Part shown: positions 10,306 to 22,202 of the stretch, one piece after another
Layout: every line of letters begins with the position of its first letter
How positions within the stretch are numbered: the first letter of the stretch is position 1
DNA from: Bacillus sp. FSL K6-3431
GTDB taxonomy: Bacteria > Bacillota > Bacilli > Bacillales > Bacillaceae_C
Length of the DNA stretch: 64,000 nucleotides
Assembly: GCF_038002605.1 (NCBI RefSeq)
Contig: NZ_JBBOCT010000001.1
Span: forward strand, 4,278,001 to 4,342,000
Reading direction: 5' to 3'
Position numbers and translations under genes: made by a program
Notes under the pieces: generated by a model
Told to the model about the DNA's origin: nothing
The model's input: only the letters and a program-made list of their open reading frames with translations
The model's database searches: none

Positions 10306-11013
10306 ATGTACGACGTGAGTCAATGGCGCCATGTCTTTAAATTAGACCCAAATAAAATGATCTCGGATGAAGATCTTGATCTTATATGTGAATCAGGCAC
10401 AGATGCAGTGATTGTCGGTGGGACCGACGGAGTAACGCTAGAAAAAGTATTAAATTTAATGGCTAGGATTCGTCGATATACTGTCCCATGTGTATTGGAA
10501 GTGAGTGATCATGAGGTTATTACACCTGGTTTTGACCTATATTTCATTCCAACCGTTTTGAACAGCAATAGTACGGAGTGGATTACAGGACACCATCATC
10601 GGGCTATCAGAGAGTATGGAGACCTGATGGATTGGGACGAAGTGTTCATTGAAGGATATTGTATTTTGAATAAAGATTGCAAGGCCGCAAAACGTACGGA
10701 TGCAAACACGGAACTCAATGATAATGATGTGACGGCGTATGCTATGATGGCAGAAAAGATGTTTCATATGCCTATTTTTTACTTAGAATATAGTGGAACA
10801 TATGGGGATCCAAAGCTTGTACAGAAAGTAAAAGATCAACTTACGGATACAAAACTTTTTTACGGCGGTGGTATTATAAATGCAGCGCAAGCGCAAGAAA
10901 TGGCCCAATATGCTGATGTAGTAGTAGTCGGAAATATTGTTTATGAAAACATGAAAGAAGCATTGAAAACAGTTAAAGTGCTTAAAAACGACGACATTCG
11001 AAAAGGTAAATGA
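10306..11013 (+). CDS. pcrB: Heptaprenylglyceryl phosphate synthase
   Basis: PcrB is a TIM-barrel prenyltransferase that joins heptaprenyl diphosphate to glycerol-1-phosphate. The 235 residues include the start MYDVSQWRHVFKLDPNK, CESGTDAVIVGGTDGVT, YFIPTVLNS, FYLEYSGTYGDP and FYGGGI, which bind substrate phosphate in the family. I chose ATG 10306, with GGAGG 11 bases upstream. The frame extends to a TTG at 10288, but that overlaps the ribosome binding site. It is followed by pcrA, as in other Bacillaceae. Confidence 0.95.
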   Translation: MYDVSQWRHVFKLDPNKMISDEDLDLICESGTDAVIVGGTDGVTLEKVLNLMARIRRYTVPCVLEVSDHEVITPGFDLYFIPTVLNSNSTEWITGHHHRAIREYGDLMDWDEVFIEGYCILNKDCKAAKRTDANTELNDNDVTAYAMMAEKMFHMPIFYLEYSGTYGDPKLVQKVKDQLTDTKLFYGGGIINAAQAQEMAQYADVVVVGNIVYENMKEALKTVKVLKNDDIRKGK

Positions 11014-11051
11014 TATAATTGGAACAAATGTTCTGTATAGGTGGTGTAGAC

Positions 11052-13265
11052 GTGGAAATTTTAACAGGGCGTCTTCTTGAAGGGTTAAACCCTGAACAAG
11101 GGGAGGCTGTAAAAGCGACGGATGGTCCTTTATTAATCATGGCTGGTGCAGGTAGTGGAAAGACACGTGTGCTAACACATCGAGTAGCATATTTGATGGT
11201 TGAAAAAGGTGTTAATCCATATAATATCTTGGCGATCACATTTACAAATAAAGCCGCCCGTGAGATGAAAGAGCGGATCGGACAAATTATGGGAGGAGCA
11301 GCTGATAGTGTATGGATTTCTACCTTTCACTCTATGTGTGTACGGATATTGCGTCGAGATATTGACAGACTAGGATATAGTAGGAATTTTACAATTTTAG
11401 ACACAACGGATCAGCTATCTGTCATTAAAAACATTTTAAAATCAAAAAATATTGACCCCAAAAAGTTCGAACCTAGAGCTATTCTTGGAGCGATTAGCAG
11501 TGCAAAGAACGAGCTTGTAGCTACTAAAGAATACGCTCAGCAGGCATCTGGATATTATGCTCAAGTCATTAGTGATGTATATACGGAATATCAGCGTCGA
11601 CTTCGTAGAAATAATGCCCTCGACTTTGACGATTTAATCATGATAACGATTCAACTTTTTGATCAAGTACCAGAAGTACTAGAGTTTTATCAACGTAAAT
11701 TTCAATATATCCATGTGGATGAGTACCAGGATACGAACAGGGCTCAGTACATGCTTGTAAAGTTTTTAGCAGCACGCTTGAAAAATTTATGTGTCGTAGG
11801 GGACTCAGATCAATCGATTTATAGATGGCGTGGCGCAGATATTGCAAATATTTTATCGTTTGAAAAAGATTATCCCAATGCACAAGTTATTGTCCTTGAG
11901 CAAAATTATCGCTCAACGAAACGAATATTAGAAGCGGCAAATGAAGTTATAAAAAACAACCCAAACCGCAAGCCGAAAAATTTATGGACGGACAATATAC
12001 CAGGACAAAAAATAACATATTACCGAGCAGATGGAGAACAATCAGAGTCACAATTTGTTGCAGGGAAAATTAAAGAATTATGTCAGGACCAAAATCGGAA
12101 GCTTTCGGATATCGCTGTTTTGTATCGTACGAATGCTCAATCACGTGTCGTTGAGGAAGTATTATTAAAATCTAATATTGAATACAACATTATTGGCGGT
12201 ACAAAGTTCTACGACAGAAAAGAGATTAAAGATTTACTTGCATATTTGCGCTTGATTGCCAATCCAGATGATGATATCAGTCTTCAACGAGCGATCAATG
12301 TTCCAAAACGTGGGATAGGTGCAACTTCCATAGATAAGATTGCTCAGTATGCGCAAGATCATGACATCTCATTATTCGTAGCATTGAATGAAATAGATTT
12401 TATTGGCTTAACCGGGAGAACGGCTAACGCAGCGGCTAAATTTCATGCATTGATTCGAAATTATACACAAATGCAAGAATTTCTATCTGTAACCGAACTT
12501 GTAGAAGAAGTTATTGAAAAATCTGGTTATAAAGAAATGCTAATTGCAGAAAAGTCATTAGAAGCAGAAAGTAGACTAGAAAATATAAATGAATTTCTTT
12601 CAGTTACGAAAAGTTTCGAAGATAGCAATGAGGATAAAAGCTTGATTGCGTTTCTTACGGACTTGGCTCTTGTAGCAGATATAGACAAGCTTGATGAAGA
12701 CGGCACACCTGGAGAAGCAATCACATTAATGACGCTTCATGCGGCAAAAGGATTGGAATTTCCAGTTGTATTTTTAATTGGTTTGGAAGAAGGTGTATTT
12801 CCACATAGCCGTTCCTTAATGGAAGAGGAAGAAATGGAAGAAGAACGACGACTTGCCTATGTAGGAATTACTAGAGCGGAAGAAGAGTTATTCATTACAA
12901 ATGCTCAAATGAGAACACTTTATGGGCGGACAAATATGAACCCAGTATCGCGGTTCATTGCTGAAATACCGGAAGAACTTCTGGAAAATGTCCAAAAGGA
13001 ACAGAGAAAAACTATTTCTTCTGGAGGATTTTCTACTCCTACACAGCGACGTACAAAGCCAGTTGCCCGAACGATTCCTACTACGAAAAGTACTAGTGGT
13101 GAATCTTGGAATGTGGGAGATAAAGCCGCACATAAAAAGTGGGGGACTGGAACGGTTGTCAGTGTAAAAGGTGCTGCAGATAGTATGGAATTAGATATTG
13201 CTTTTCCAAGTCCGACTGGAATTAAACGACTTTTAGCTGAATTTGCTCCTATTACAAAAGTATAA
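11052..13265 (+). CDS. pcrA: ATP-dependent 3'-5' DNA helicase PcrA
   Basis: PcrA is a superfamily 1A helicase needed for repair and for rolling-circle replication. Visible motifs are the Walker A segment AGAGSGKTR (31-39), motif Ia [11 protein letters not shown], motif [10 protein letters not shown], motif [17 protein letters not shown] and motif [13 protein letters not shown] basic linker leads to a C-terminal Tudor-like domain with [18 protein letters not shown] chose GTG 11052, preceded by AGGTGG, giving 737 residues and the usual short N-terminus. The frame opens at TTG 11019, which I consider unlikely. It lies between pcrB and ligA. Confidence 0.96.
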   Translation: MEILTGRLLEGLNPEQGEAVKATDGPLLIMAGAGSGKTRVLTHRVAYLMVEKGVNPYNILAITFTNKAAREMKERIGQIMGGAADSVWISTFHSMCVRILRRDIDRLGYSRNFTILDTTDQLSVIKNILKSKNIDPKKFEPRAILGAISSAKNELVATKEYAQQASGYYAQVISDVYTEYQRRLRRNNALDFDDLIMITIQLFDQVPEVLEFYQRKFQYIHVDEYQDTNRAQYMLVKFLAARLKNLCVVGDSDQSIYRWRGADIANILSFEKDYPNAQVIVLEQNYRSTKRILEAANEVIKNNPNRKPKNLWTDNIPGQKITYYRADGEQSESQFVAGKIKELCQDQNRKLSDIAVLYRTNAQSRVVEEVLLKSNIEYNIIGGTKFYDRKEIKDLLAYLRLIANPDDDISLQRAINVPKRGIGATSIDKIAQYAQDHDISLFVALNEIDFIGLTGRTANAAAKFHALIRNYTQMQEFLSVTELVEEVIEKSGYKEMLIAEKSLEAESRLENINEFLSVTKSFEDSNEDKSLIAFLTDLALVADIDKLDEDGTPGEAITLMTLHAAKGLEFPVVFLIGLEEGVFPHSRSLMEEEEMEEERRLAYVGITRAEEELFITNAQMRTLYGRTNMNPVSRFIAEIPEELLENVQKEQRKTISSGGFSTPTQRRTKPVARTIPTTKSTSGESWNVGDKAAHKKWGTGTVVSVKGAADSMELDIAFPSPTGIKRLLAEFAPITKV

Positions 13266-15299
<2,034 letters not shown>

Positions 15300-15312
15300 G
15301 GTGGTAAAAGGC

Positions 15313-16473
15313 ATGAAAAAATGGTTCCCGCTACTACTTGCGGCAATACTTATCGCTGGTTGTGTACCTAATTTTGAAAAAAATAATGAAGTAGTCCAAG
15401 AGAAGGAAGAATTAAAAGAAACAGCGATTATTCCTAATTATCAAATATCCAAATCCTATTATCGCTCTATCATCCCTTTTGAGCCGAGCAAAACTAGAGG
15501 AATGGTCGTTTCTAATCTATACTCAAAATATGATATGAATGAATTTGAAACGGGCTTAATGAGAGTTGCGAAGGAAAATTTTTCAACCGATGATTATGTG
15601 TTCCAAGAAGGGCAATATTTAGATAAAAAAACAGTTAGTTCATTGCTCAACAGAAAGTTTACGAAGGAACAATTGAAAGAGCAAAATGTAAAAGAGGAAG
15701 ATAATATTGGGTTAAATCCTCTTAATAATGAAGCGGGCTCTATTGAAGAACAAAATGAGAAAAATCCAATTTATCTTGCACATATTCTTGAGCATAATTA
15801 TTTAGTTAAAAATGAAAAAAGTGTGAGTCTTGGTGGGGTTGTAATTGGTCTTGCATTAAATTCCGTACATTATTACCAAAAGGAAAAGTATGGAGCAACC
15901 TATCAACAAGATATACCACATGCTAAATTAGCAGAAGAAGGAAAGAAAATGGCAGAACAGGTGTTAAAAAGACTACGAGGAATGAAAGAACTTAGCAATG
16001 TTCCTATTACGATTGCTCTTTTCGAACAAAAAAGTAAAAGTACCGTCATTCCCGGGAACTTTTTTGCTTATGCTCATGCGAATAAAGGAAGTGCATCACT
16101 TAATGACTGGAAGCAGGTAGATGAAAAATACTTCTTATTCCCTTCACAGGGAGCGGAAGAAGCACATCGAGATGATGTGGCCCTGTTTTTGCGATTTAAA
16201 GATGATATTGAAGAATATTTTCCGAATTATAATGGTGTCATCGGTCGAGCATTTTATAAAGGTGACCAATTAATGGATTTATCTATAGAAATTCCCATCC
16301 AACTTTATGGAGAAGCAGAAATCATTGGATTTACCCAATGGGCTACCTCGCTAGTCGTGGATCATTTCCCAGATTATATTGAAGTAGAGGTGAATGTCAC
16401 ATCAGTAAATGGTGGCGAAGCCTTAATTGTAAAAAAGGCCGGAGAAAAAGAACCCTTCGTCCATATATATTAA
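15313..16473 (+). CDS. camS: CamS family lipoprotein (YerH)
   Basis: A 386-residue lipoprotein of the CamS sex-pheromone family, called YerH in B. subtilis. The signal peptide ends in LIAGC with Cys17, so it is exported and lipid-anchored. The frame is open from within ligA (15247), but ATG 15313 has a GGTGG ribosome binding site and begins the signal peptide. In staphylococci the cleaved signal peptide acts as a conjugation pheromone. Whether that applies here is unknown. It follows ligA by 13 bases. Confidence 0.9.
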   Translation: MKKWFPLLLAAILIAGCVPNFEKNNEVVQEKEELKETAIIPNYQISKSYYRSIIPFEPSKTRGMVVSNLYSKYDMNEFETGLMRVAKENFSTDDYVFQEGQYLDKKTVSSLLNRKFTKEQLKEQNVKEEDNIGLNPLNNEAGSIEEQNEKNPIYLAHILEHNYLVKNEKSVSLGGVVIGLALNSVHYYQKEKYGATYQQDIPHAKLAEEGKKMAEQVLKRLRGMKELSNVPITIALFEQKSKSTVIPGNFFAYAHANKGSASLNDWKQVDEKYFLFPSQGAEEAHRDDVALFLRFKDDIEEYFPNYNGVIGRAFYKGDQLMDLSIEIPIQLYGEAEIIGFTQWATSLVVDHFPDYIEVEVNVTSVNGGEALIVKKAGEKEPFVHIY

Positions 16474-16474
16474 T

Positions 16475-16880
16475 AGAAAAGCGTAGGGCGCTTGGTAGGG
16501 GCGACAAGCGCAAGAAAGGAACATCCGGCTAAAGTTCGCCACGTCCTGTGGCAACGCCGATGTAACTCGCGTCCTGCGAGCCCGAGGCCGTTCCTCAGCC
16601 ACCACAAGGAATTGATTGGCTTGCGACCTCGAGCCCCTAGCGCCCGGAGCTAGACAAAGAAAAGCGTAGTGGCGCATGGTAGGGGCGACAAGCGCAAGAA
16701 AGGAACATCGCGGGCTAAAGTTTCGCCACGTCCGTCCTGTAGAAACGCCGATATGACTCGCGTCCTGAGAGTCCGAGGGCCACCATAGGGAATGGGCTTG
16801 CGACCTCGAGCCCCTAGCGCCTGGAGCTAGACAAAGAAAAGCATAAGGCGCTTGTCCCTCTTGCGCAAGTTCGCCTTTTT
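16475..16880. repeat. Tandem copies of a GC-rich dispersed repeat (family E)
   Basis: Two units of about 184 and 176 bp (16475-16658 and 16659-16834) begin AGAAAAGCGTAG and end GGAGCTAGACAA. A third, truncated unit starts at 16835. Shared blocks are GGTAGGGGCGACAAGCGCAAG, CGCCACGTCC and CTCGAGCCCCTAGCGCC, at about 85-90% identity by eye. The base composition is far richer in G+C than the surroundings. No gene is supported inside. The third unit ends in a hairpin and T-run near 16870. Confidence 0.75.
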
Positions 16881-16934
16881 CTGATATTATCAATAGTATT
16901 GCAAGTGGTCGATTAAATGTGGAGGTGTAGAATA

Positions 16935-17225
16935 ATGTCAAGAATTTCAAAGGATCAAGTATTACATGTTGCGCATTTAGCGCGGCTTGAAATAAATGAT
17001 GAAGAAGCGGAAAAATTTACGGTTGATCTCGATCAAATGATCTCAATGGCTGAAAATCTCGATGGCTTAGAAACAGGCAATATCAAGCCAACTTCTCATG
17101 TTTTCCAACAGGAAAATGTGATGCGTGAAGATGTGGCAGAAAAAGGATTACCGCGTGAAGAAGTATTGAAAAATGTGCCGAGCCATCAGGACGGTCAAAT
17201 TAAAGTTCCAACAATATTGGAATAA
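16935..17225 (+). CDS. gatC: Asp-tRNA(Asn)/Glu-tRNA(Gln) amidotransferase subunit C
   Basis: GatC is the small scaffold subunit of GatCAB, which converts misacylated Glu-tRNA(Gln) and Asp-tRNA(Asn). The 96 residues contain [16 protein letters not shown] and the C-terminal MREDVAEKG and VPTILE motifs. ATG 16935 follows GGAGGTG. An earlier in-frame start at 16917 has no ribosome binding site. gatA begins 12 bases after its stop. Confidence 0.95.
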   Translation: MSRISKDQVLHVAHLARLEINDEEAEKFTVDLDQMISMAENLDGLETGNIKPTSHVFQQENVMREDVAEKGLPREEVLKNVPSHQDGQIKVPTILE

Positions 17226-17237
17226 GGAGGGAACCAC

Positions 17238-18683
17238 ATGTCTTTATTGGATCAGAAGATTGTCGATTTACATGAACTTTTACATAAAAAAGAAATTACT
17301 GCTTCAGACCTAGTTGATGAGTCATTTAAACGGATCAATGAGGTAGATGGCAAAGTGAAAGCATTCCTTACACTAGATGAGGAAAATGCCCGTAACAAAG
17401 CGAAAGAACTTGATGTAGCGGTTGGAGAAAATCCACTATTCGGTATTCCTGCTGGAATCAAAGATAATATCGTTACAAAAGACTTACGGACGACTTGTGC
17501 GAGTAAAATGCTCGAGAACTTTAACCCGATTTATGATGCAACGGTCATGGAGAAATTAAATGATGCCAATGCAATAACAATCGGAAAGTTAAATATGGAT
17601 GAATTTGCAATGGGTTCAACATCTGAAACCTCAGCGTTTCAAATTACACGTAATCCGTGGAATCTTGATACAGTACCTGGTGGTTCTTCAGGTGGATCAG
17701 CAGCAGCAGTTGCTTCAGGCCAACTTCCATTTGCTCTAGGAACAGATACTGGCGGTTCCATTCGCCAACCAGCAGCATTTTGTGGCGTTGTCGGTCTAAA
17801 ACCTACATACGGGCGTGTTTCCCGTTACGGTGTTGTCGCATTTGCTTCATCACTTGATCAAGTAGGTCCGATTACTAGAACGGTGGAAGATAATGCGTTA
17901 GTATTACAAAATATTGCGGGTCTCGATCCACGTGATTCTACAACTGTTAATAAAGAAGTTCCTGATTTCCTTTCTAGTTTAACAGGTGATATTAAAGGTT
18001 TAAAAATAGCAGTTCCAAAAGAATATCTTGGTGAAGGTGTAAGCGAAGCTTCGCGCCAGTCTGTTCTTGATGCATTAAAAGTACTAGAAGGATTGGGAGC
18101 AACATGGGATGAAGTGTCACTTCCACATTCAAAATACGGTGTTTCTACATATTACTTAGTTACTTCTTCAGAAGCATCAGCAAACCTTGCACGCTTTGAC
18201 GGTCTTCGCTATGGATACAGTACACCAGATCCGAAAAATTTGATGGACCTTTATAAAAAGTCACGTTCAGAAGGCTTCGGCGATGAAGTGAAGCGTCGGA
18301 TTATGCTTGGAACATATGCGCTTAGCGCCGGTTTCTATGATGCATATTATAAAAAGGCACAGCAAGCACGAACATTAATAAAACAAGATTTCGATGAAAT
18401 TTTTGAAAAATATGATGTTGTAATCGGGCCAACTACTCCAAGACCAGCTTATAAAGTTGGTGAAGTTATCGATGATTTATTGACAATGTATGCTGGAGAC
18501 TTACTAACAATCCCAGTAAACTTGGCAGGACTCCCTGGAATTTCCGTACCTTGCGGATTTACAGAAGGCCTTCCATTAGGACTGCAAATCATTGGTAAGC
18601 ATTTTGATGAACGTACGCTTTATCGAGTGGCACATGCATATGAACAAGCAACAGATTTCCATACGAAAAAACCACAATTGTAA
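17238..18683 (+). CDS. gatA: Asp-tRNA(Asn)/Glu-tRNA(Gln) amidotransferase subunit A
   Basis: GatA is the glutaminase subunit, an amidase-signature protein. Its Ser-cisSer-Lys triad is visible as Lys75 (GIKDN), Ser150 (PGGSSGGS) and Ser174 ([10 protein letters not shown]), with the same spacing as in the S. aureus enzyme. The length of 481 residues is normal. AAGGAGGG precedes ATG 17238. It is the second gene of gatCAB. Confidence 0.97.
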   Translation: MSLLDQKIVDLHELLHKKEITASDLVDESFKRINEVDGKVKAFLTLDEENARNKAKELDVAVGENPLFGIPAGIKDNIVTKDLRTTCASKMLENFNPIYDATVMEKLNDANAITIGKLNMDEFAMGSTSETSAFQITRNPWNLDTVPGGSSGGSAAAVASGQLPFALGTDTGGSIRQPAAFCGVVGLKPTYGRVSRYGVVAFASSLDQVGPITRTVEDNALVLQNIAGLDPRDSTTVNKEVPDFLSSLTGDIKGLKIAVPKEYLGEGVSEASRQSVLDALKVLEGLGATWDEVSLPHSKYGVSTYYLVTSSEASANLARFDGLRYGYSTPDPKNLMDLYKKSRSEGFGDEVKRRIMLGTYALSAGFYDAYYKKAQQARTLIKQDFDEIFEKYDVVIGPTTPRPAYKVGEVIDDLLTMYAGDLLTIPVNLAGLPGISVPCGFTEGLPLGLQIIGKHFDERTLYRVAHAYEQATDFHTKKPQL

Positions 18684-18696
18684 GGGGTGAATTGAC

Positions 18697-20127
18697 ATGA
18701 ATTTTGAAACGGTAGTAGGACTAGAAGTCCACGTAGAATTAAAAACGGAATCGAAAATATTTTCACCGGCACCAAATCATTTTGGTGCTGAACCAAATAC
18801 GAATACAACCGTCATTGATCTTGCATATCCTGGAGTATTGCCAGTCTTAAACAAGGCAGCAGTAGAATTCGGGATGAAAGCAGCAATGGCTTTGAATTGT
18901 GAAATTGCGGCAGAAACTAAATTTGACCGCAAAAACTATTTTTATCCTGATAATCCGAAAGCATATCAAATCTCTCAATTCGATAAACCAATTGGTGAAC
19001 ACGGATGGATTGAAATTGAAGTAGACGGTGTGAAAAAGAAAATTGGGATCACTCGCGTGCATCTTGAAGAAGACGCAGGTAAATTGACTCATACGAGCGA
19101 AGGGTATTCCCTTGTCGATTTAAACCGTGCAGGAACACCGTTGATTGAAATCGTATCTGAGCCTGATATTCGCACGCCAGAAGAGGCATATGCCTATTTG
19201 GAAAAATTAAAAGCTATCATTCAATATACTGGTGTTTCCGATTGTAAAATGGAAGAAGGCTCGCTTAGATGTGATGCTAACATTTCATTGCGTCCAATTG
19301 GGCAAGAGAAGTTCGGAACGAAAGCTGAATTGAAAAACTTGAACTCTTTTAACTATGTGCGTAGAGGGCTAGAGTTTGAACAAAAACGTCAGGAAAAAGT
19401 GCTACTTTCTGGTGGGATTATTCAACAGGAAACACTTCGCTTTGATGAGGCAACTGGTGAAACAGTATTAATGAGAATCAAGGAAGGTGCCGATGATTAT
19501 CGTTATTTCCCTGAACCGGATCTCGTGCAGTTGAATATCGATGATGAGTGGAAAGAGCGTATTCGTGCCGAAATACCAGAATTACCGGACGCACGTCAAA
19601 AGCGTTATGTAAAAGAATTAGGATTACCAGCATACGATGCGATGGTGTTGACATTAACAAAGGAAATGTCTGATTTCTTTGAAGAAGTTCTGGCTGCTGG
19701 AGCAGGTGCTAAGCAAACTTCCAACTGGCTTATGGGAGAAGTATCAGCTTATTTGAATGCAGAACAAAAAGAACTTCATGAGGTAGCTCTAACACCTGCA
19801 GGACTTGCTGGTATGATTAAATTGATTGAAGATGGAACAATATCTTCTAAAATTGCGAAAAAGGTATTCCGTGAACTTATCGAAAACGGTGGCGATGCGG
19901 AAAAAATCGTTAAGGAAAAAGGCCTCGTGCAAATTTCTGATGAAGGCGCACTTCTGCCGATTGTTAACGAGATTTTGGATGCAAATCCACAATCCATCGA
20001 AGATTTTAAAAATGGTAAAGGTCGAGCTCTTGGATTCCTAGTTGGCCAAATAATGAAAGCAACCAAAGGTCAAGCAAACCCACCAATGGTTAATAAATTA
20101 TTAGCTCAGGAAATAAATAAGCGCTAA
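18697..20127 (+). CDS. gatB: Asp-tRNA(Asn)/Glu-tRNA(Gln) amidotransferase subunit B
   Basis: GatB binds the misacylated tRNA and carries out the kinase and transamidase steps. The protein begins [19 protein letters not shown] and has [25 protein letters not shown] and [17 protein letters not shown], all family signatures. A C-terminal YqeY-like tail domain follows from about residue 330. The length is 476 residues, as usual. A terminator at 20136-20172 closes the operon. Confidence 0.97.
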   Translation: MNFETVVGLEVHVELKTESKIFSPAPNHFGAEPNTNTTVIDLAYPGVLPVLNKAAVEFGMKAAMALNCEIAAETKFDRKNYFYPDNPKAYQISQFDKPIGEHGWIEIEVDGVKKKIGITRVHLEEDAGKLTHTSEGYSLVDLNRAGTPLIEIVSEPDIRTPEEAYAYLEKLKAIIQYTGVSDCKMEEGSLRCDANISLRPIGQEKFGTKAELKNLNSFNYVRRGLEFEQKRQEKVLLSGGIIQQETLRFDEATGETVLMRIKEGADDYRYFPEPDLVQLNIDDEWKERIRAEIPELPDARQKRYVKELGLPAYDAMVLTLTKEMSDFFEEVLAAGAGAKQTSNWLMGEVSAYLNAEQKELHEVALTPAGLAGMIKLIEDGTISSKIAKKVFRELIENGGDAEKIVKEKGLVQISDEGALLPIVNEILDANPQSIEDFKNGKGRALGFLVGQIMKATKGQANPPMVNKLLAQEINKR

Positions 20128-20135
20128 AATAGGGA

Positions 20136-20172
20136 TAGATGTAGGCAGTTTAGCTGCTTACATCTATTTTTT
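20136..20172 (+). terminator. Rho-independent terminator of gatCAB
   Basis: TAGATGTA at 20136-20143 pairs with TACATCTA at 20159-20166, with an inner GCAG/CTGC stem, and is followed by a T-run. It starts 9 bases after the gatB stop. Confidence 0.88.
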
Positions 20173-20317
20173 ATTGAAAAAATATAGAAAGCATAAGTTT
20201 TTTATACATGGCTAATCGGGCGCTTGCGCTTTTCTTATGAACAATGGAGTTTAGATACAATAACAGATGGGTAAATACATTCTGGGCTTCTAATAGATAG
20301 GAAAAGGATGATAAGCA

Positions 20318-20533
20318 GTGGAACGACACATATTTCAATTAAAAACAACATGTGCTTATTGTTTGAGCAAGGCAGGAAAAGAAGTTGACAGTGTTTTGCC
20401 TGTACATGATTGGAAAACAGATAAATTGCTCGGTTACTTTTGTAAAAAACATTATATGCTAGTAAAAGCAAAAAATATTAATAGTTATCAATATGGATTA
20501 ATAGAGGAAGAAAGCAACAGCTTATACGCTTGA
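20318..20533 (+). CDS. Small Cys-rich protein of unknown function
   Basis: A 71-residue protein starting at GTG 20318 behind AAAAGGATG. It has CAYC at residues 12-15 and CKKH at 42-45, spaced like a one-site zinc ribbon. There is no signal peptide or membrane segment. I do not recognise the family. Coding is supported by the ribosome binding site, the metal-site pattern and the absence of overlap with another gene. It precedes the thioredoxin-like gene by 48 bases and might be co-transcribed. Confidence 0.65.
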   Translation: MERHIFQLKTTCAYCLSKAGKEVDSVLPVHDWKTDKLLGYFCKKHYMLVKAKNINSYQYGLIEEESNSLYA

Positions 20534-20581
20534 GTGTGGTGTAGTGTATAATATAGAGAAATATAGAAAAGGGGTAAGTAT

Positions 20582-21130
20582 ATGAGCCTGAATACTTGGT
20601 TTAATAAAGCAATGTCTGCTGAAGAATATATAAATGCAATGGAAAAACATAAAGATAATCTTCAATCGATTTTATATCAGTTCGAGGTGCCAACAGGGGA
20701 TGAAGCGTTCTTTGAAAAGCTTAAAGAGGAACAGCTTCGTGTTATTGTGTTAACGGAAGACTGGTGCGCTGATGCCATGTTAAACATTCCGATATTGCTA
20801 AAATTAGCGGAGAAAAGTGGGATGGAAGTTAGAATGCTACTTCGCGATCAAAACCTGGAACTGATGGATCAATATTTGACGAATGGTACTGCTAGAGCAA
20901 TTCCTATATTTATCTTTATCGATCAATCCGGTAATGAAAAAACAGTTTGGGGACCTAGAGCAGAGACTGTACAACATTTTGTTGATCAACAGCGTGCAAA
21001 AATGCCCCCTAAAGATGATGAAAGCTTTCCAGAGAAACAAAAAGAAATGATAGAATCTATGATTAAGAAATATACGGAAGATAAAGCGGTAAGAGAAGAA
21101 GTGTATCAAAGCATTAAAAGGCAGCTTTAA
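20582..21130 (+). CDS. Thioredoxin-like protein with a single active-site cysteine
   Basis: A 182-residue protein of the thioredoxin superfamily, similar in length to a Bacillus group annotated as thioredoxin family protein. The active-site loop reads EDWCADAMLNIP near residues 60-71. The first cysteine is kept, but the second Cys of CxxC is replaced. A cis-proline motif, RAIPIFIFID, follows near residue 104. It therefore cannot cycle as a normal dithiol reductase and may act through a mixed disulfide. AAAGGGG precedes ATG 20582. No membrane segment is seen. Confidence 0.8.
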   Translation: MSLNTWFNKAMSAEEYINAMEKHKDNLQSILYQFEVPTGDEAFFEKLKEEQLRVIVLTEDWCADAMLNIPILLKLAEKSGMEVRMLLRDQNLELMDQYLTNGTARAIPIFIFIDQSGNEKTVWGPRAETVQHFVDQQRAKMPPKDDESFPEKQKEMIESMIKKYTEDKAVREEVYQSIKRQL

Positions 21131-21172
21131 TTATACTACGATAGAATATTAATTATAACAAGGAGGTGTTGG

Positions 21173-21973
21173 GTGTTGGAACAAGTTGTAGAAACATATT
21201 TAAAACATTTGCGGCTGAAGATGGAACAACCGACTCTGAATTATTTACAGCGCCTCATCCAGCATCAATTATCATTGGTTCCTTATGAATCATTTAGTAA
21301 ATTTCATTATTTTAGTCTAGCACCTGACTATATTCCACCATTGCCACTCTTTGTACAAAATTTGATAGACAAAGGTTGGGGTGGGACATGTTTTACATTA
21401 AATTTGAACTTTGCTCGCTTGCTGTCTGAATTGGGATTTGAGTGTTCACTTGTAAGAGTGGAGCCAGGTCATATTGCGATAATGGTCCAGATTACCGGGA
21501 AAAAGTATTATGTAGATGTAGGCTATGGGTCTCCTATTATGAAACCAGTAGAATTGGAGGCAAAACCGCGACATATTATGCATGGATTCGGTGAAGAAAT
21601 CACTTTCACAAAACTAAGTGCAGATAAATATGAAATCGATCGCAAATCAAATGGTAAGTCTTTTGTGAAAAAACAAATCGATTGGAAACCACTTGTAGAA
21701 TCGGATATTAAAGAAGATATTCGTTCTTCCTATTTAGATAGTGACGATAATATTACGATGAGAAGGATTACCGCAGTACGCTTTAATGGTCACCAATGTT
21801 TTTATTTGCGTAATGAATCCATGAAAGTAATGACTTTTCGCAATATCAGTGAAATTAAAATGAGTAATTTTGACAAATGGGCGAAACTAATACAAGAGGT
21901 ATATCAAATCGAAATAGATTCATTATCTGAATCACTCCAGTTTCTAAGTGAAAGAGACATCAAGTTATTTTAA
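21173..21973 (+). CDS. Arylamine N-acetyltransferase family protein
   Basis: A 266-residue protein of the NAT family, which transfers acetyl from acetyl-CoA to arylamines or acts on related amines. The Cys-His-Asp triad is visible in GWGGTCFTLN (Cys near 70), EPGHIAIMV (His) and YVDVGYGSP (Asp). The start is GTG 21173 after AGGAGGTG. TTG 21176 is a possible alternative. It is followed by element C copy 2. The natural substrate is unknown. Confidence 0.85.
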   Translation: MLEQVVETYLKHLRLKMEQPTLNYLQRLIQHQLSLVPYESFSKFHYFSLAPDYIPPLPLFVQNLIDKGWGGTCFTLNLNFARLLSELGFECSLVRVEPGHIAIMVQITGKKYYVDVGYGSPIMKPVELEAKPRHIMHGFGEEITFTKLSADKYEIDRKSNGKSFVKKQIDWKPLVESDIKEDIRSSYLDSDDNITMRRITAVRFNGHQCFYLRNESMKVMTFRNISEIKMSNFDKWAKLIQEVYQIEIDSLSESLQFLSERDIKLF

Positions 21974-21976
21974 CTT

Positions 21977-22156
21977 CATTCAGCAGAAGTCCCCCGCTTC
22001 TATAAGTGGCGCGATGAATGCTGGATTACCCAATTGAGTGGGAATTCAAACTTCGGCTGAATGAAGTGAAAGCCTTCGGCGGATGTCACAAATTTTCAAA
22101 GGTAGTTTATCGAGCGAGCTCAATAAAATCTGACGAATTCCGTCGAGGTGGAATAG
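21977..22156 (+). repeat. Structured element C, copy 2
   Basis: A 180-base block with the same three-hairpin plan as 5652-5836. Arms CATTCA/TGAATG and the CTTCTATAAGTGG core are kept, as is TTTATCGAGCGAGCTC. Several differences, such as GGGAATTCAAACTTC in place of GGGAGTGCAAACTCC, still allow pairing in part. It stands directly after the N-acetyltransferase gene and before a terminator. Confidence 0.65.
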
Positions 22157-22159
22157 ATG

Positions 22160-22201
22160 AAAATGCACCCGTCTACTTAGAACTTAGACAGGTGCATTTT
22201 T
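22160..22201. terminator. Bidirectional terminator between convergent genes
   Basis: AAAATGCACC at 22160-22169 pairs with GGTGCATTTT at 22191-22200, with an inner GTCTA/TAGAC stem. T-runs exist on both strands. It can serve the upstream + gene and the minus-strand ABC permease, whose stop codon is at 22203. Confidence 0.85.
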
Positions 22202-22202
22202 C

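Noticed and set aside
16423..16950. A 175-codon open frame on the minus strand over the E repeats
   Set aside because: It consists almost wholly of the GC-rich repeat read twice, with the same peptide (YAFLCLAPGARGSRSQA) appearing in both units. It has no ribosome binding site and no known family.
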